From: GCA-2748575 sp965222725
GTDB lineage: Bacteria; Pseudomonadota; Gammaproteobacteria; Pseudomonadales; Ketobacteraceae
Reading direction: 5' to 3'
DNA length: 64,000 nt
NCBI GenBank assembly: GCA_965222725.1
Contig: OZ244969.1
Span: forward strand, 4,960,001 to 5,024,000
Position numbers and translations under genes: made by a program. Every line of letters begins with the position of its first letter. The first letter of the stretch is position 1. Of the stretch, positions 55,971 to 63,756 are shown one piece after another. The notes beneath the pieces were generated by a model, which did not search any database, was not told the DNA's origin, and saw only the letters and a program-made list of their open reading frames with translations.

Positions 55971-56881
55971 AAGCGATTGATCTATTTGCCGGCTTCGGCG
56001 GTTTCAGCACCGGCGCAAAGCTGGCCGGTGTACAGGTGGTATGGGCCGCCAATCACTGGCCCGATGCTGTGCGATGGCATGAGGCCAATCACCCGGGAGC
56101 GATCCACGTATGCCAGGATCTACACCAGGCGAACTGGGCCGAAGTGCCGGCGCATGACCTGCTGCTGGCTTCCCCCTGCTGCCAGGGGCATTCAAAGGCC
56201 CGCGGCAAGAGCAACGGAAACCCTGAGCATGATGCAAGCAGATCAACTGCCTGGGCCGTTGTATCTGCCGCTGAGTATCACCGCCCGAAAGCTGCACTGA
56301 TTGAGAACGTTCCCGAGTTCCTGCAATGGGCGCTATACCCGGCATGGGAAAAGGCAATGAATGATCTGGGGTACCAGCTCTCACCGCATGTGGTTGACTG
56401 CGCTGATTTGGGCGTACCACAGAACAGGATCAGGCTTTTCATTGTCGCCACCAAATCCCGCACCCCCATAGTGCTGAATCTTCCAACAGAGAATCACCGG
56501 CCTGCTGCATCGTTTATTGATATGGACGCTGGGCGATGGTCACCCATCGTGAAGCCTGGAAGGGCTGAAGCAACACTGGAGCGTGTCAGGAATGGCCGCA
56601 AGGCCTTTGGTGAACGGTTTGTTTTCAGCTACTACGGCAACACCAAATCTGGCAGGTCACTGCAGCGCCCCATTGGAACAATCACAACCCGGGACCGCTG
56701 GGCAATCGTGGACGGTGACAGAATGCGCATGCTCACTGCTGATGAGAATCTGGCGGCCATGTCCTTTCCCGCTGATATAAAAAGGCCAAAGGAACACAGG
56801 CTGACAATACATATGGCTGGCAATGCCGTGCCACCAGTGGCAGCACAGAAGCTGATTGAAGCAATCAAGGAGGCAGCATGA
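55967..56881 (+). CDS. DNA (cytosine-5) methyltransferase
   Basis: 304 residues. Motif I DLFAGFGGFSTG (5-16), motif IV ASPCCQGHS (about 68-76; catalytic Cys within PCCQ), motif VI IENVP, motif VIII QNRIRLFIVA, motif X GNAVPPVAAQKLI. Complete, so presumably active. No restriction partner nearby: an orphan methylase like the adenine one at 48868. Confidence 0.93.
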   Translation: MKAIDLFAGFGGFSTGAKLAGVQVVWAANHWPDAVRWHEANHPGAIHVCQDLHQANWAEVPAHDLLLASPCCQGHSKARGKSNGNPEHDASRSTAWAVVSAAEYHRPKAALIENVPEFLQWALYPAWEKAMNDLGYQLSPHVVDCADLGVPQNRIRLFIVATKSRTPIVLNLPTENHRPAASFIDMDAGRWSPIVKPGRAEATLERVRNGRKAFGERFVFSYYGNTKSGRSLQRPIGTITTRDRWAIVDGDRMRMLTADENLAAMSFPADIKRPKEHRLTIHMAGNAVPPVAAQKLIEAIKEAA

Positions 56882-57003
56882 GAGGTAACGATGGTTTTGG
56901 CGGAAGGTGTATAGCGCTCGCGCTTTGGGCGATCTTCTTCCACGGAGACCCTGCCCTGATAGATGCGATCATCCACTACCTATACAGCCATGCGAAACCA
57001 TAG
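56878..57003 (+). CDS. Very small protein with hydrophobic core
   Basis: 41 residues, ATGA overlap with the methyltransferase stop. CIALALWAIFFHGDPALIDAIIHYLYS is amphipathic/hydrophobic. Good ribosome site (AGGAGG). Function unknown. Confidence 0.5.
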   Translation: MRGNDGFGGRCIALALWAIFFHGDPALIDAIIHYLYSHAKP

Positions 57004-57012
57004 GGAGGAAGC

Positions 57013-57249
57013 ATGATTGCCGTAGTGGATCACAAAGCAAAAGCAGTCTGGGGGCTGGGTGATACTCGGGAGGCTGCCATGGTGGATGCCAGACACCAGA
57101 TAGCAGGCAAGCCCACCCCCCCACCACAGGGGCAACTGGAATACTGCAACATCAAGCCAGACGCTCCCTTCCACCTGGACGGGGAAACCCTTTACGAATA
57201 CTGCCTGGTTGAACAAGTGGCAGACGATGAACAGATGAGACTTTTCTGA
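57013..57249 (+). CDS. Small hypothetical phage protein
   Basis: 78 residues, GGGAGGAAGC ahead of the ATG. AVWGLGDTREAAMVDARHQI looks like a helix pair, and a His/Glu-rich end follows. Stop shared with the next start. Not assigned. Confidence 0.6.
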   Translation: MIAVVDHKAKAVWGLGDTREAAMVDARHQIAGKPTPPPQGQLEYCNIKPDAPFHLDGETLYEYCLVEQVADDEQMRLF

Positions 57250-57635
57250 TGGATAAACCAACTGAAGAAATAAACAACAAAATCCGCGAAGAAGCTGAAC
57301 GGCTATGGCATCTGCCTGAAGCGCCAAAAGGCGCAATAATTCAGAGCCTTATCATTTCTCTGTTCAGCATGTATCAAATGGGGCACAGGGCTGGCGTCGA
57401 ATACGCGACAGACTTTGACCGGTTAAAGCCAGTGCTTTGGGGTGAGTTTTACATTGACGTGGAACACGAGTGTACGGCTTGTGGTTACTGCCACACCAGT
57501 GAGCCAGAGGAATGTGAGGTGTGTGGTGGTGACGTTCGGTATACACAGCGTCATCAAGTTGACTGGCCAACCATTAAAGACATTCTGAAAGCAGCCGTCG
57601 ATCCATACCTCTCAAAGGAAGGAGAAGCTGGATGA
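57249..57635 (+). CDS. Zinc-ribbon phage protein
   Basis: 128 residues: helical N-terminus (NNKIREEAERLWHL), then HECTACGYCHTSEPEECEVCGG, a double CxxC zinc ribbon. Starts one base before the preceding stop ends and overlaps the next start (ATGA). Function unknown. Confidence 0.65.
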   Translation: MDKPTEEINNKIREEAERLWHLPEAPKGAIIQSLIISLFSMYQMGHRAGVEYATDFDRLKPVLWGEFYIDVEHECTACGYCHTSEPEECEVCGGDVRYTQRHQVDWPTIKDILKAAVDPYLSKEGEAG

Positions 57636-58084
57636 CCCTACCCTACCAAAACGCCACTACCGGCAAGAAAGCGATCGATGAGATACAAAAGATCCTCAGG
57701 GCTTTCGGCTGCTCCAAGTTTGCCACAGGGGAAGATTTCGATACCGGTGAAGTATTCATCCAATTCGAGCACCGCGGGCGACTCATAAACATGACCGCCA
57801 GTGCGAAAGGCTACGCCGCTGCCTGGCTTAAGGAAAACCCATGGAACAGCAAGCGACGGTGCAAATTGGCTGAACACCAATCCAAAGCTCTGGAAATCGG
57901 GTCAGTGGCTGTGTATTCCGTTCTCAGAGACCAGATCAAAGGAAACCTGACAGCCGTGGAGGTGGGCATTCTGTCCTTTGAAGCTGCCTTCCTGTCTCAC
58001 ATCATGCTGCCCAATGGAAAACGGGTTATTGAAGAGCTGGAACATCGGCAGATGCTGCCGGCGCCAGACCGGGAGAAGTCATGA
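57632..58084 (+). CDS. Hypothetical phage protein
   Basis: 150 residues: DEIQKILRAFGCSKFATGEDFDTGEVFIQFEHRGRLINMTASAKGYAAAWL. Similar small proteins are common in phage early regions, unassigned. Overlaps both neighbours by 4 bases. Confidence 0.65.
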   Translation: MTLPYQNATTGKKAIDEIQKILRAFGCSKFATGEDFDTGEVFIQFEHRGRLINMTASAKGYAAAWLKENPWNSKRRCKLAEHQSKALEIGSVAVYSVLRDQIKGNLTAVEVGILSFEAAFLSHIMLPNGKRVIEELEHRQMLPAPDREKS

Positions 58085-58254
58085 CACCCCCAACTATTTC
58101 ACAAATGATGTTTGGTGTTGCCCTGATTCTGGCGCTTGCCGGCCTGGCTGTGATCGTGTGGACTCCGGACTGGTGGTGGCTTCTCGGTTGCTACCTGCTG
58201 TTTTGTGCCGCAATGGCGGCAGGGCTCGCCTGGTTTTTACGGGGTGAGGGGTGA
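58081..58254 (+). CDS. Two-TM small membrane protein
   Basis: 57 residues with two hydrophobic segments (MMFGVALILALAGLAVIVW; WWLLGCYLLFCAAMAAGLAWFL). ATGA overlap with the previous gene, GTGA overlap with the next. In an early operon this could be an exclusion-type membrane protein; not assigned. Confidence 0.6.
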   Translation: MTPPTISQMMFGVALILALAGLAVIVWTPDWWWLLGCYLLFCAAMAAGLAWFLRGEG

Positions 58255-58361
58255 GCGTTATGTGGTGGGTTGCTTTAAGCCTGGCCACCCTCCTGCTTCT
58301 GGTGGCAGGCATTGCCCACATATGGTGGACCATAGAAACATTCTTTCGGAACAGGTGGTGA
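58251..58361 (+). CDS. Very small membrane protein
   Basis: 36 residues from GTG 58251, almost entirely one hydrophobic helix (WWVALSLATLLLLVAGIAHIWW) with a short basic end. Coupled to the previous gene by a GTGA overlap. Confidence 0.5.
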   Translation: MSVMWWVALSLATLLLLVAGIAHIWWTIETFFRNRW

Positions 58362-58363
58362 GC

Positions 58364-58729
58364 ATGATCGACAAACAATACGCAGAACGCGACATAGAAG
58401 CCCTAGACGAAAACGGCGGGCACTACATCCGCCACGTAGCCGCAATGACCGCAGAGGATCTACACAGAAAATCCGATATTGCGGCTGAACTGGCTTACCG
58501 CGATCACAAAATCGAGTCTTTAAAGGTAGATGTGGATATGTGGAAAAGCTGCCTTGATCGCGTAAAGCATGAACACGAAACAATAATACAGCGGCTGGAG
58601 TCGGAGCTTGAAAAATACAAGCGGTTCTATGTGGCGGTCACTAATTCGGACATGGTGGTGAACGATGAGGGTGAGCATGTTGGGTATCTTGCCACCAACC
58701 AGATGCTGAAAACGGTGGAATGTGAATAG
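58364..58729 (+). CDS. Coiled-coil phage protein
   Basis: 121 residues from ATG 58364; LKVDVDMWKSCLDRVKHEHETIIQRLESELEKYKRF is a long coiled coil in the middle. The end is acidic. Not assigned. Confidence 0.6.
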   Translation: MIDKQYAERDIEALDENGGHYIRHVAAMTAEDLHRKSDIAAELAYRDHKIESLKVDVDMWKSCLDRVKHEHETIIQRLESELEKYKRFYVAVTNSDMVVNDEGEHVGYLATNQMLKTVECE

Positions 58730-58730
58730 C

Positions 58731-58850
58731 ATGAGCGAACCTGAGCTGTGCCCAAAGTGCAACGAAATCGCAGTGTTTTGGATAAGTAGCTGCACCCGTG
58801 CATGCCTGCATTGCGGTGAAACATGGTCAGATTTCGATGAGGATGAATAG
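58731..58850 (+). CDS. Small zinc-ribbon protein
   Basis: 39 residues: ELCPKCNEIAVFWISSCTRACLHCGETW, a minimal CxxC...CxxC ribbon. Starts 1 base after the previous stop. Function unknown; the two nearby ribbon genes (57249, 58982) suggest a group of metal-binding adaptors. Confidence 0.6.
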   Translation: MSEPELCPKCNEIAVFWISSCTRACLHCGETWSDFDEDE

Positions 58851-58851
58851 C

Positions 58852-58980
58852 ATGGGCGCTAAATACAATTTTAAAGCTTTTAACTATTGGCTTGAGTTTA
58901 GCCCGAGAATCTATGTCCGTATCAGCAAAAGGAAATCCGATGGTTGCTGGTACAACGTTTATGAGAAGTGGTGGGCATAG
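58852..58980 (+). CDS. Very small basic protein
   Basis: 42 residues from ATG 58852: YNFKAFNYWLEFSPRIYVRISKRKSDG, aromatic and basic. Fits dense packing with neighbours (1-base gaps). Not assigned. Confidence 0.5.
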   Translation: MGAKYNFKAFNYWLEFSPRIYVRISKRKSDGCWYNVYEKWWA

Positions 58981-58981
58981 C

Positions 58982-59242
58982 ATGGACGAATTTTTCAGGA
59001 ATCTGGCGGATGAGCGGGAAGAACATGGAGACCGGATTAAAAAGCTTCTGTCTCTAAAGCCAAAAGCACCCACCTGCAAAGAGTGCATCTACTATCAGGA
59101 CAACAAGGAAAGTGAAGTCAGCCGGTGCAGGCGCTTCCCACCTGACAAAGATGGGCAGTTTTCAATAACAGACGAATACAAATGGTGCGGTGAGTTCAAT
59201 CCCCTTGGTGTCTGCATAACGGTGGGCGATAGCAATGCATAA
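58982..59242 (+). CDS. Cys-rich small phage protein
   Basis: 86 residues from ATG 58982: DEFFRNLADEREEHGDRIKKLL helix, then APTCKECIYYQD, VSRCRRFPPD and YKWCGEF, four Cys in a zinc-knuckle-like spacing. Overlaps the next gene by 8 bases. Confidence 0.6.
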   Translation: MDEFFRNLADEREEHGDRIKKLLSLKPKAPTCKECIYYQDNKESEVSRCRRFPPDKDGQFSITDEYKWCGEFNPLGVCITVGDSNA

Positions 59243-59507
59243 AAAGTACCGAGACAGACAAGGCCGGGCAATCCCCTGGATCAAAACCCGATACGCGAAA
59301 CCGTATTTGTTCCGGTGCTGGATTATACGCTCACAGGCTGCGGGGGTTTTAGCAATGGGTCTTCACCGGGTGAAGACTATTCAAGCAGCTGGCAACATCG
59401 AACCAGCAAAAAAGAAACTCGCAATTGCCAAGCTGGTTATCGACACGATTTCAAACATGAACACGGTTTTAAAGCAAGAGGCCGAACTGATTGGGCCTAG
59501 CAGGTAA
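59235..59507 (+). CDS. Small basic protein
   Basis: 90 residues, strongly basic N-terminus (KKYRDRQGRAIPWIKTRYAKPYLF) and a helical C-terminus (AKKKLAIAKLVIDTISNMNTVLKQEAELI). Possible nucleic-acid binding; not assigned. Confidence 0.55.
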   Translation: MHKKYRDRQGRAIPWIKTRYAKPYLFRCWIIRSQAAGVLAMGLHRVKTIQAAGNIEPAKKKLAIAKLVIDTISNMNTVLKQEAELIGPSR

Positions 59508-59511
59508 CACG

Positions 59512-59721
59512 ATGCTACAGAAGAAAATGGGAATCCCGGAATATATACGGACTGAGTTTACCCCCAACAGTCGTCCCCACCCCACAACCGTTATCCGCCA
59601 GATTGAGCGTGGAGACCTGAATGGGGTTAAGATTGGCGGCCGGTGGTATGTTATCAAAGACATGAGCACCGGTGACCCATTAGCAGACGAAATACTGAGC
59701 AGACGCCATGCCGCCACGTAA
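59512..59721 (+). CDS. Excisionase-like protein
   Basis: 69 residues from ATG 59512. GIPEYIRTEF, TTVIRQIERGDLNGVKIGGRWYVIKDM is the winged HTH-like form of phage excisionases/recombination directionality factors. Directly before the integrase and overlapping its start by 14 bases, as xis does. Confidence 0.75.
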   Translation: MLQKKMGIPEYIRTEFTPNSRPHPTTVIRQIERGDLNGVKIGGRWYVIKDMSTGDPLADEILSRRHAAT

Positions 59722-60802
59722 ACGGAAAGCAGAGAACCAGGGCTTGGAGCCCAACGTATACACAGACAAGAAGCCAAACGGGGCGACCTATTACACCTAC
59801 GTGCACCCTATTGATCACTGGAAAGAGCCGCTGGGAAAGGACCGGGAGGCGGCAAACCGCACAGCCAGGGCGCTGAATTCAGCCCTGGAGCGGGCCGGGG
59901 TTGACCCAACCCAACGGGCGCCGGTTATCCGCGGGGAAACCATGGATCAGATCATTGATGAGTACCTGGCCGTAAAGCTGCCCACACTGAAGGAAGGCGG
60001 GAGCCGGAAAACGGGCAAAAACTACATTCTCCGGCTGCGGGATCTGTTCGCAAAAAAACCAATCAGGGCCCTAACCGTCCGGGATCTGGCTGAAGCCATG
60101 GAGCCTTTGAACGTCACCAGCTATAAAAAAATGCGCCAGTTCCTGATTGAGATATTCAATTTCGCCCTGAGCCGGGGATACCTGCCCCACAACTACGGCA
60201 ACCCAGCTGCCGTTCTGGAAGTGAAGCGTACCCCCAGGCCAAAGCGTGAACGCCTTACCCTGGACCATTTCCGGCAAATTCACGCCATGGCACCCCCATG
60301 GCTGCAGATCGGTATGGAATTGATGCTGGTTACCACGCTGCGCCCCAATGATGTCGTGAACCTGAAGTTTGACCAGGTGATTGATGGGGCCCTGTATACC
60401 GAGATTCGGAAAGTACAGAAGTTCCTCCGGTTTGAGCTGCGGGAGAGCGATCACAAGATCATTGCCCGGGCCCGGGACGATGTGCTTTCCCCCTATATCG
60501 TCCACCGCATGCCAGCCCGGAAAAGCAGGAAAATCAGCAAGCTGAAGACGCACCCAACACAACTGACAGTGGACCACATGAGTCGGGAGTTTTCAGCTAT
60601 CAGGGATCAGCTGGGGATCGGTGGAGAGCACCCCCCTACCCTTTACGAGATCCGGAGCCTGGCTAGCTGGCTGTACCAGCAGCAGGGCATCAACCCCAAA
60701 GAGTTAATGGCTCACACCGATCAGGATATGACTGATCACTATATCTTTGATCGGCGCCAGGAGTTTGAGACGGTGGCTGTTGGGCTGAACGTGAAATTGT
60801 AG
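59708..60802 (+). CDS. Tyrosine integrase
   Basis: 364 residues. Arm-binding N-terminus (PNGATYYTYVHPIDHWKEPLG), core-binding domain (about 75-165), and catalytic domain with Arg at about 212 (TTLRPNDVVNLK), the second box YEIRSLASWLY around 313-323 (Arg 316, with Tyr instead of the usual His of the HxxR box), His at 336 (LMAHT) and Tyr at 345 (TDHYIF). Catalyses attP x attB recombination; adjacent to attR. Confidence 0.92.
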   Translation: MPPRKRKAENQGLEPNVYTDKKPNGATYYTYVHPIDHWKEPLGKDREAANRTARALNSALERAGVDPTQRAPVIRGETMDQIIDEYLAVKLPTLKEGGSRKTGKNYILRLRDLFAKKPIRALTVRDLAEAMEPLNVTSYKKMRQFLIEIFNFALSRGYLPHNYGNPAAVLEVKRTPRPKRERLTLDHFRQIHAMAPPWLQIGMELMLVTTLRPNDVVNLKFDQVIDGALYTEIRKVQKFLRFELRESDHKIIARARDDVLSPYIVHRMPARKSRKISKLKTHPTQLTVDHMSREFSAIRDQLGIGGEHPPTLYEIRSLASWLYQQQGINPKELMAHTDQDMTDHYIFDRRQEFETVAVGLNVKL

Positions 60803-60818
60803 GGGGAGGAAAAGCCGG

Positions 60819-61013
60819 ATGAGATTCGATGTAAAGTGGACCTTAGACAGTAAAGAGCTCGGGAAAGAACTTCTGTTCTGGCTTCCTGAACTGGGTCACA
60901 CTGTAAAAATCGGTGGCGTCAGAACGAAAGTTGTAGATGTTGAGTGGCCACTTAATGAGCTCAGTGATCGTGGGCAAAGGGTGAATATATACCTGGAAAC
61001 AACAGAAAAGTAG
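60819..61013 (+). CDS. Small hypothetical protein beside attR
   Basis: 64 residues with GGGAGG before the ATG: KELGKELLFWLPELGHTVKIGGVRTKVVDVEWPLNELSDRGQRVNIYLE, a beta-rich small domain. Ends 3 bases before the attR core. Not assigned. Confidence 0.6.
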   Translation: MRFDVKWTLDSKELGKELLFWLPELGHTVKIGGVRTKVVDVEWPLNELSDRGQRVNIYLETTEK

Positions 61014-61014
61014 G

Positions 61015-61106
61015 CACTGTATATTCCGAAAATATTCCGAAAGATTGTAAGTTGCTGTTTTTTAAAGGGATAAAAAAAACCCGGCAACTGGGGGGGTCGC
61101 CGGGTT
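61015..61106. other. Right attachment repeat (attR candidate)
   Basis: CTGTATATTCCGAAAATAT at 61017-61035, with a tandem TATTCCGAAA (61023 and 61033), then CGAAAGATTGTAAGTT, a diverged patch, A8 and CCCGGCAACTGGGGGG as at the left end. Here the hairpin AACCCGGC/GCCGGGTT is complete. attB therefore lay between the PEP-CTERM gene and rmuC, at the rmuC-side terminator. Confidence 0.75.
61072..61106 (-). terminator. Rho-independent terminator downstream of rmuC
   Basis: Minus strand AACCCGGC-N13-GCCGGGTT followed by eight T in total. It ends leftward transcription from rmuC about 275 bases after that gene's stop. Confidence 0.75.
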
Positions 61107-61379
61107 AAGACCAATAGGAGTTAAATATGCGGTACACGATCCTCGGTACCTGGACTTTTCAGCCCAACCGATGTTCAGTCTCACGTTTGGGGGGAAGTGA
61201 GCAACACCAGTAATTACAATTATTGACAAGGATGGCGAAAGTGCCAGTTCAATCAGGCAATTTTATAAATTGATTTGACATCAAAAGCCGTGTGTGAAGA
61301 ACGCTTTGTCATATGGTGGGCTAACCGATTGATTTGCAAAGCTTTGGTGAATAGCCCTCAGGCGCGATTTTTTTCGTGT
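61107..61379. other. Region between attR and rmuC
   Basis: No convincing gene. A 28-codon frame with a good AGGAG site (61127-61213, starting MRYTILGTWTFQPN) is present on the plus strand, but is too short and has no visible homology. A TTGACA occurs at 61222-61227 without a clear -10. Confidence 0.4.
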
Positions 61380-62894
61380 TCAATCATCTGTTTCCAGAAT
61401 TTCGTCCGTTTCAGGCTCATTTTCGCTGTCATCAGCCGCTTCACGGAGCATGGTGGGCAGTTTTTTCTTGGCCTTGGCCCCCATTTTCTCCAGCTTGAGG
61501 GTGCGGTTCACCAGATTACCCCGGCCGGATACCAGTCGTTTGTGGGCCGTTTCATAGGCAGTCTGTGCCTTGCCGATATTGTTGCCCACGTCCTCCAGTG
61601 ATTCTGTGAACAAGACAAACTGATCATGAAGCCCCCCGGCTGCCTTGGCAATTTCCAGGGCATTACGGTTCTGATATTCATAGCGCCAGATGTTCTGAAT
61701 AGTACGCAGGGTTACCAGCAGAGTGGATGGACTGACCAGCATGATGTTTTTTTCGAAGGCATCGGCGAAGAATTCTGTATCCAGTTCCAGCACTTTCAGA
61801 AAGGCACCTTCTACCGGCACAAACATCAGCACAAAATCCAGGGAACGAATACCTTCCAGATGAGCGTAATCCTTGCGGCTGAGCTGTTTGATATGCTCCT
61901 TGATGGACTGCAACAGCGAATAGAGCGCTGCATCCTTTTCAGTATCATCCTCGGCGGAACAATAGGATTCCCAGGACACCAGCGACACCTTGGAATCCAC
62001 CACAATATCCTTGTTCTCCGGCAGACGTACAATCACATCAGGCTGACGACGTTCACCGGTTTCGCCTTTCAGGCTGACCTGGGTTTCGTACTCAATGCCC
62101 TTACGCAAACCGGAGGTTTCCAGAATTCGTTCCAGCACCATTTCACCCCAGTTACCCTGGATTTTGGTGTCCCCTTTCAGGGCTTTGGTGAGTTTGAGGG
62201 CATCCTCGCTCATGCGGCTGTTAATGTCTTTCAGCAGGGTGATTTCCTTCAACAGGGACACCCGCTCTTTGGATTCCTTGTCGTAAACGTCTTCCACACG
62301 CTTTTTAAAATCCGTTAGCTGTTCACGCAAAGGCGACAGTATCTGCTCCATGTTGGATTTGTTCTGGGTGGTGAACTTTTCACTTTTATCTTCAAACAGC
62401 TTGTTGGCAATGTTCTGGAATTCCACTTTCAGCTGGTCTTTAGCTTCTTTAAGCAGTGCTACTTTTTCCACCAGTTCCTGTTGCGAAGATTCCAGACGGG
62501 CCTGCAATTCACTGCATTTACCGTGCTCTTCTTTTAGCAGCTGCTGCAGATGGCGGCTTTCGCGATCCTTTTCATCCAGTTTGCGTTCCAGTTGTTCCAG
62601 CTGACTGATTTGCTGTTCCAGCTGGGACACCCGGGACTGTTGCTGATGATATTTTTCCTGCCACTGGTGTTCATTCTGGTGAGCCTGTTCAGAACGCTGC
62701 GACAGTTCCTGGTATTTCTCTTCCAGGTGCTGGAGGCTGGAGGCAAGCTGCTGGGCTTCCAGTTGTTTTTCCGCCTGTATCTTGTCGATCATGGCTTTGG
62801 TGCGCTGATTGGCCACCACCCAGATCAGCAGTGCGCCCACCAGCAAGCCGGCCACAAACAGGCCAAGAGGTATCAACAGATCAGCATTCGCCAC
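61380..62894 (-). CDS. rmuC: DNA recombination protein RmuC
   Basis: 504 residues. One N-terminal membrane segment (LIPLGLFVAGLLVGALLIWVV, about 5-25), then a long coiled coil (about 35-200), followed by the PD-(D/E)XK-like nuclease domain (GNWGEMVLERILETSGLRKG, RQPDVIVRLPENKDIVVDSKVSL). RmuC limits recombination at inverted repeats and takes part in defence in some bacteria. Upstream gene is tatD. Confidence 0.94.
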   Translation of the reverse strand: MANADLLIPLGLFVAGLLVGALLIWVVANQRTKAMIDKIQAEKQLEAQQLASSLQHLEEKYQELSQRSEQAHQNEHQWQEKYHQQQSRVSQLEQQISQLEQLERKLDEKDRESRHLQQLLKEEHGKCSELQARLESSQQELVEKVALLKEAKDQLKVEFQNIANKLFEDKSEKFTTQNKSNMEQILSPLREQLTDFKKRVEDVYDKESKERVSLLKEITLLKDINSRMSEDALKLTKALKGDTKIQGNWGEMVLERILETSGLRKGIEYETQVSLKGETGERRQPDVIVRLPENKDIVVDSKVSLVSWESYCSAEDDTEKDAALYSLLQSIKEHIKQLSRKDYAHLEGIRSLDFVLMFVPVEGAFLKVLELDTEFFADAFEKNIMLVSPSTLLVTLRTIQNIWRYEYQNRNALEIAKAAGGLHDQFVLFTESLEDVGNNIGKAQTAYETAHKRLVSGRGNLVNRTLKLEKMGAKAKKKLPTMLREAADDSENEPETDEILETDD

Positions 62895-62937
62895 GATTTA
62901 ACTCCCGGTATAAAAAACAACGCTGCCAATAAACCCG

Positions 62938-63717
62938 CTAGCTACGGGCTTTGCTGAACAGCTCAAAAAAATTATTGGTGGTAGTCTGCGCTACCGTTTC
63001 CACATCTACATTTTTAATCTCGGCAATTTTCTTTGCCACTTCCACCACGTATTTCGGCTGATTTTCCTTGCCGCGATGGGGCACCGGCGCCAGCCAGGGG
63101 GCATCGGTTTCAATCAGCAGCCGCTCCAGTGGCAAGGCCTCTACCACCTGGCGCAATTCTTTGGCTGAATGAAAGGTAACGATACCGGAAATGGAAATAT
63201 AAAACCCCAGTTCCACGGCCTGCTCCGCCATAGCCAGGGATTCGGTAAAGCAATGCAAAACGCCGTTAACTTTGCCCTCACCTTTTTGCTTCAGGCAATT
63301 GATGGTGTCTTCCCGGGCATCGCGGGTATGGATAATCAACGGCAGACCGGAACGCCTGGCCGCCTCGACATGGATCTCAAAGCGCCGCATCTGCCAGTCG
63401 TTGTCTTTTTTGCAGTAATAGTAATCCAGACCGGTTTCGCCAATGCCCACCACTTTGGGATGCTCCGCGTATTTCAGCAGGGCCTCTACAGAAGGTTCCC
63501 GGCTTTCCTGATACAGGGGATGGGTACCCACAGTGGCATAAACATTCGGATAGGCTTCGGCCACCTGGATGACTTCATCCATGGTTTCCAGATCAATACC
63601 AATGCAGAGAATATGATTGACGCCCAGATCGCGGGCAGCGTTAACGGGGTTATCCAGCAGCTGGTCGTGCAGCGACAGATCCAGCTTGTTCAGGTGGCAA
63701 TGGGAATCAACAAACAT
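62938..63717 (-). CDS. TatD family metal-dependent hydrolase
   Basis: 259 residues. VDSHCHL (HxH near 6-8), GIGETGLDYYY with the metal-binding Glu, IIHTRDA His, and IETDAPWLAP Asp: the full TatD/YcfH active site. TatD proteins are 3'-5' DNA exonucleases/AP-site processing enzymes. The pilZ-tatD order downstream of holB is a common gammaproteobacterial arrangement; E. coli ycfH follows holB similarly. Confidence 0.93.
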   Translation of the reverse strand: MFVDSHCHLNKLDLSLHDQLLDNPVNAARDLGVNHILCIGIDLETMDEVIQVAEAYPNVYATVGTHPLYQESREPSVEALLKYAEHPKVVGIGETGLDYYYCKKDNDWQMRRFEIHVEAARRSGLPLIIHTRDAREDTINCLKQKGEGKVNGVLHCFTESLAMAEQAVELGFYISISGIVTFHSAKELRQVVEALPLERLLIETDAPWLAPVPHRGKENQPKYVVEVAKKIAEIKNVDVETVAQTTTNNFFELFSKARS

Positions 63718-63756
63718 CCTTACTCCATGGGTGCAAATACTGTCGGGTATTGTGCA

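Larger units (their letters stand above)
19860..61035. mobile_element. Lambda-layout prophage, about 41 kb
   Basis: Bounded by imperfect direct repeats at 19860-19939 and 61017-61095. The gene order matches lambda read leftward from the immunity region: integrase and xis at the right end, pL-type operon, cI/cro, O with origin, P, Q-like protein, pR' with terminators, lysis genes, terminase, head, tail. Head genes mix lambda-type packaging (Nu1, GpA, W, B, protease) with a Mu gpT-like capsid. A long tape-measure gene with a G/GT-type frameshift indicates a non-contractile long-tailed siphovirus. No gene in it looks obviously broken, so it may be inducible. Confidence 0.93.

Noticed and set aside
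19860..61035. Integration into a tRNA gene
   Set aside because: Neither end shows a tRNA 3' half or TTCRANYC loop; the repeats lie in an intergenic terminator region.
61015..61140. Possible c-di-GMP (GEMM) riboswitch at attR because of a CGAAAG loop and GGGTTAAGACC string
   Set aside because: The invariant GGGACGCAAAGC core and second stem are missing; a terminator explains the hairpin.
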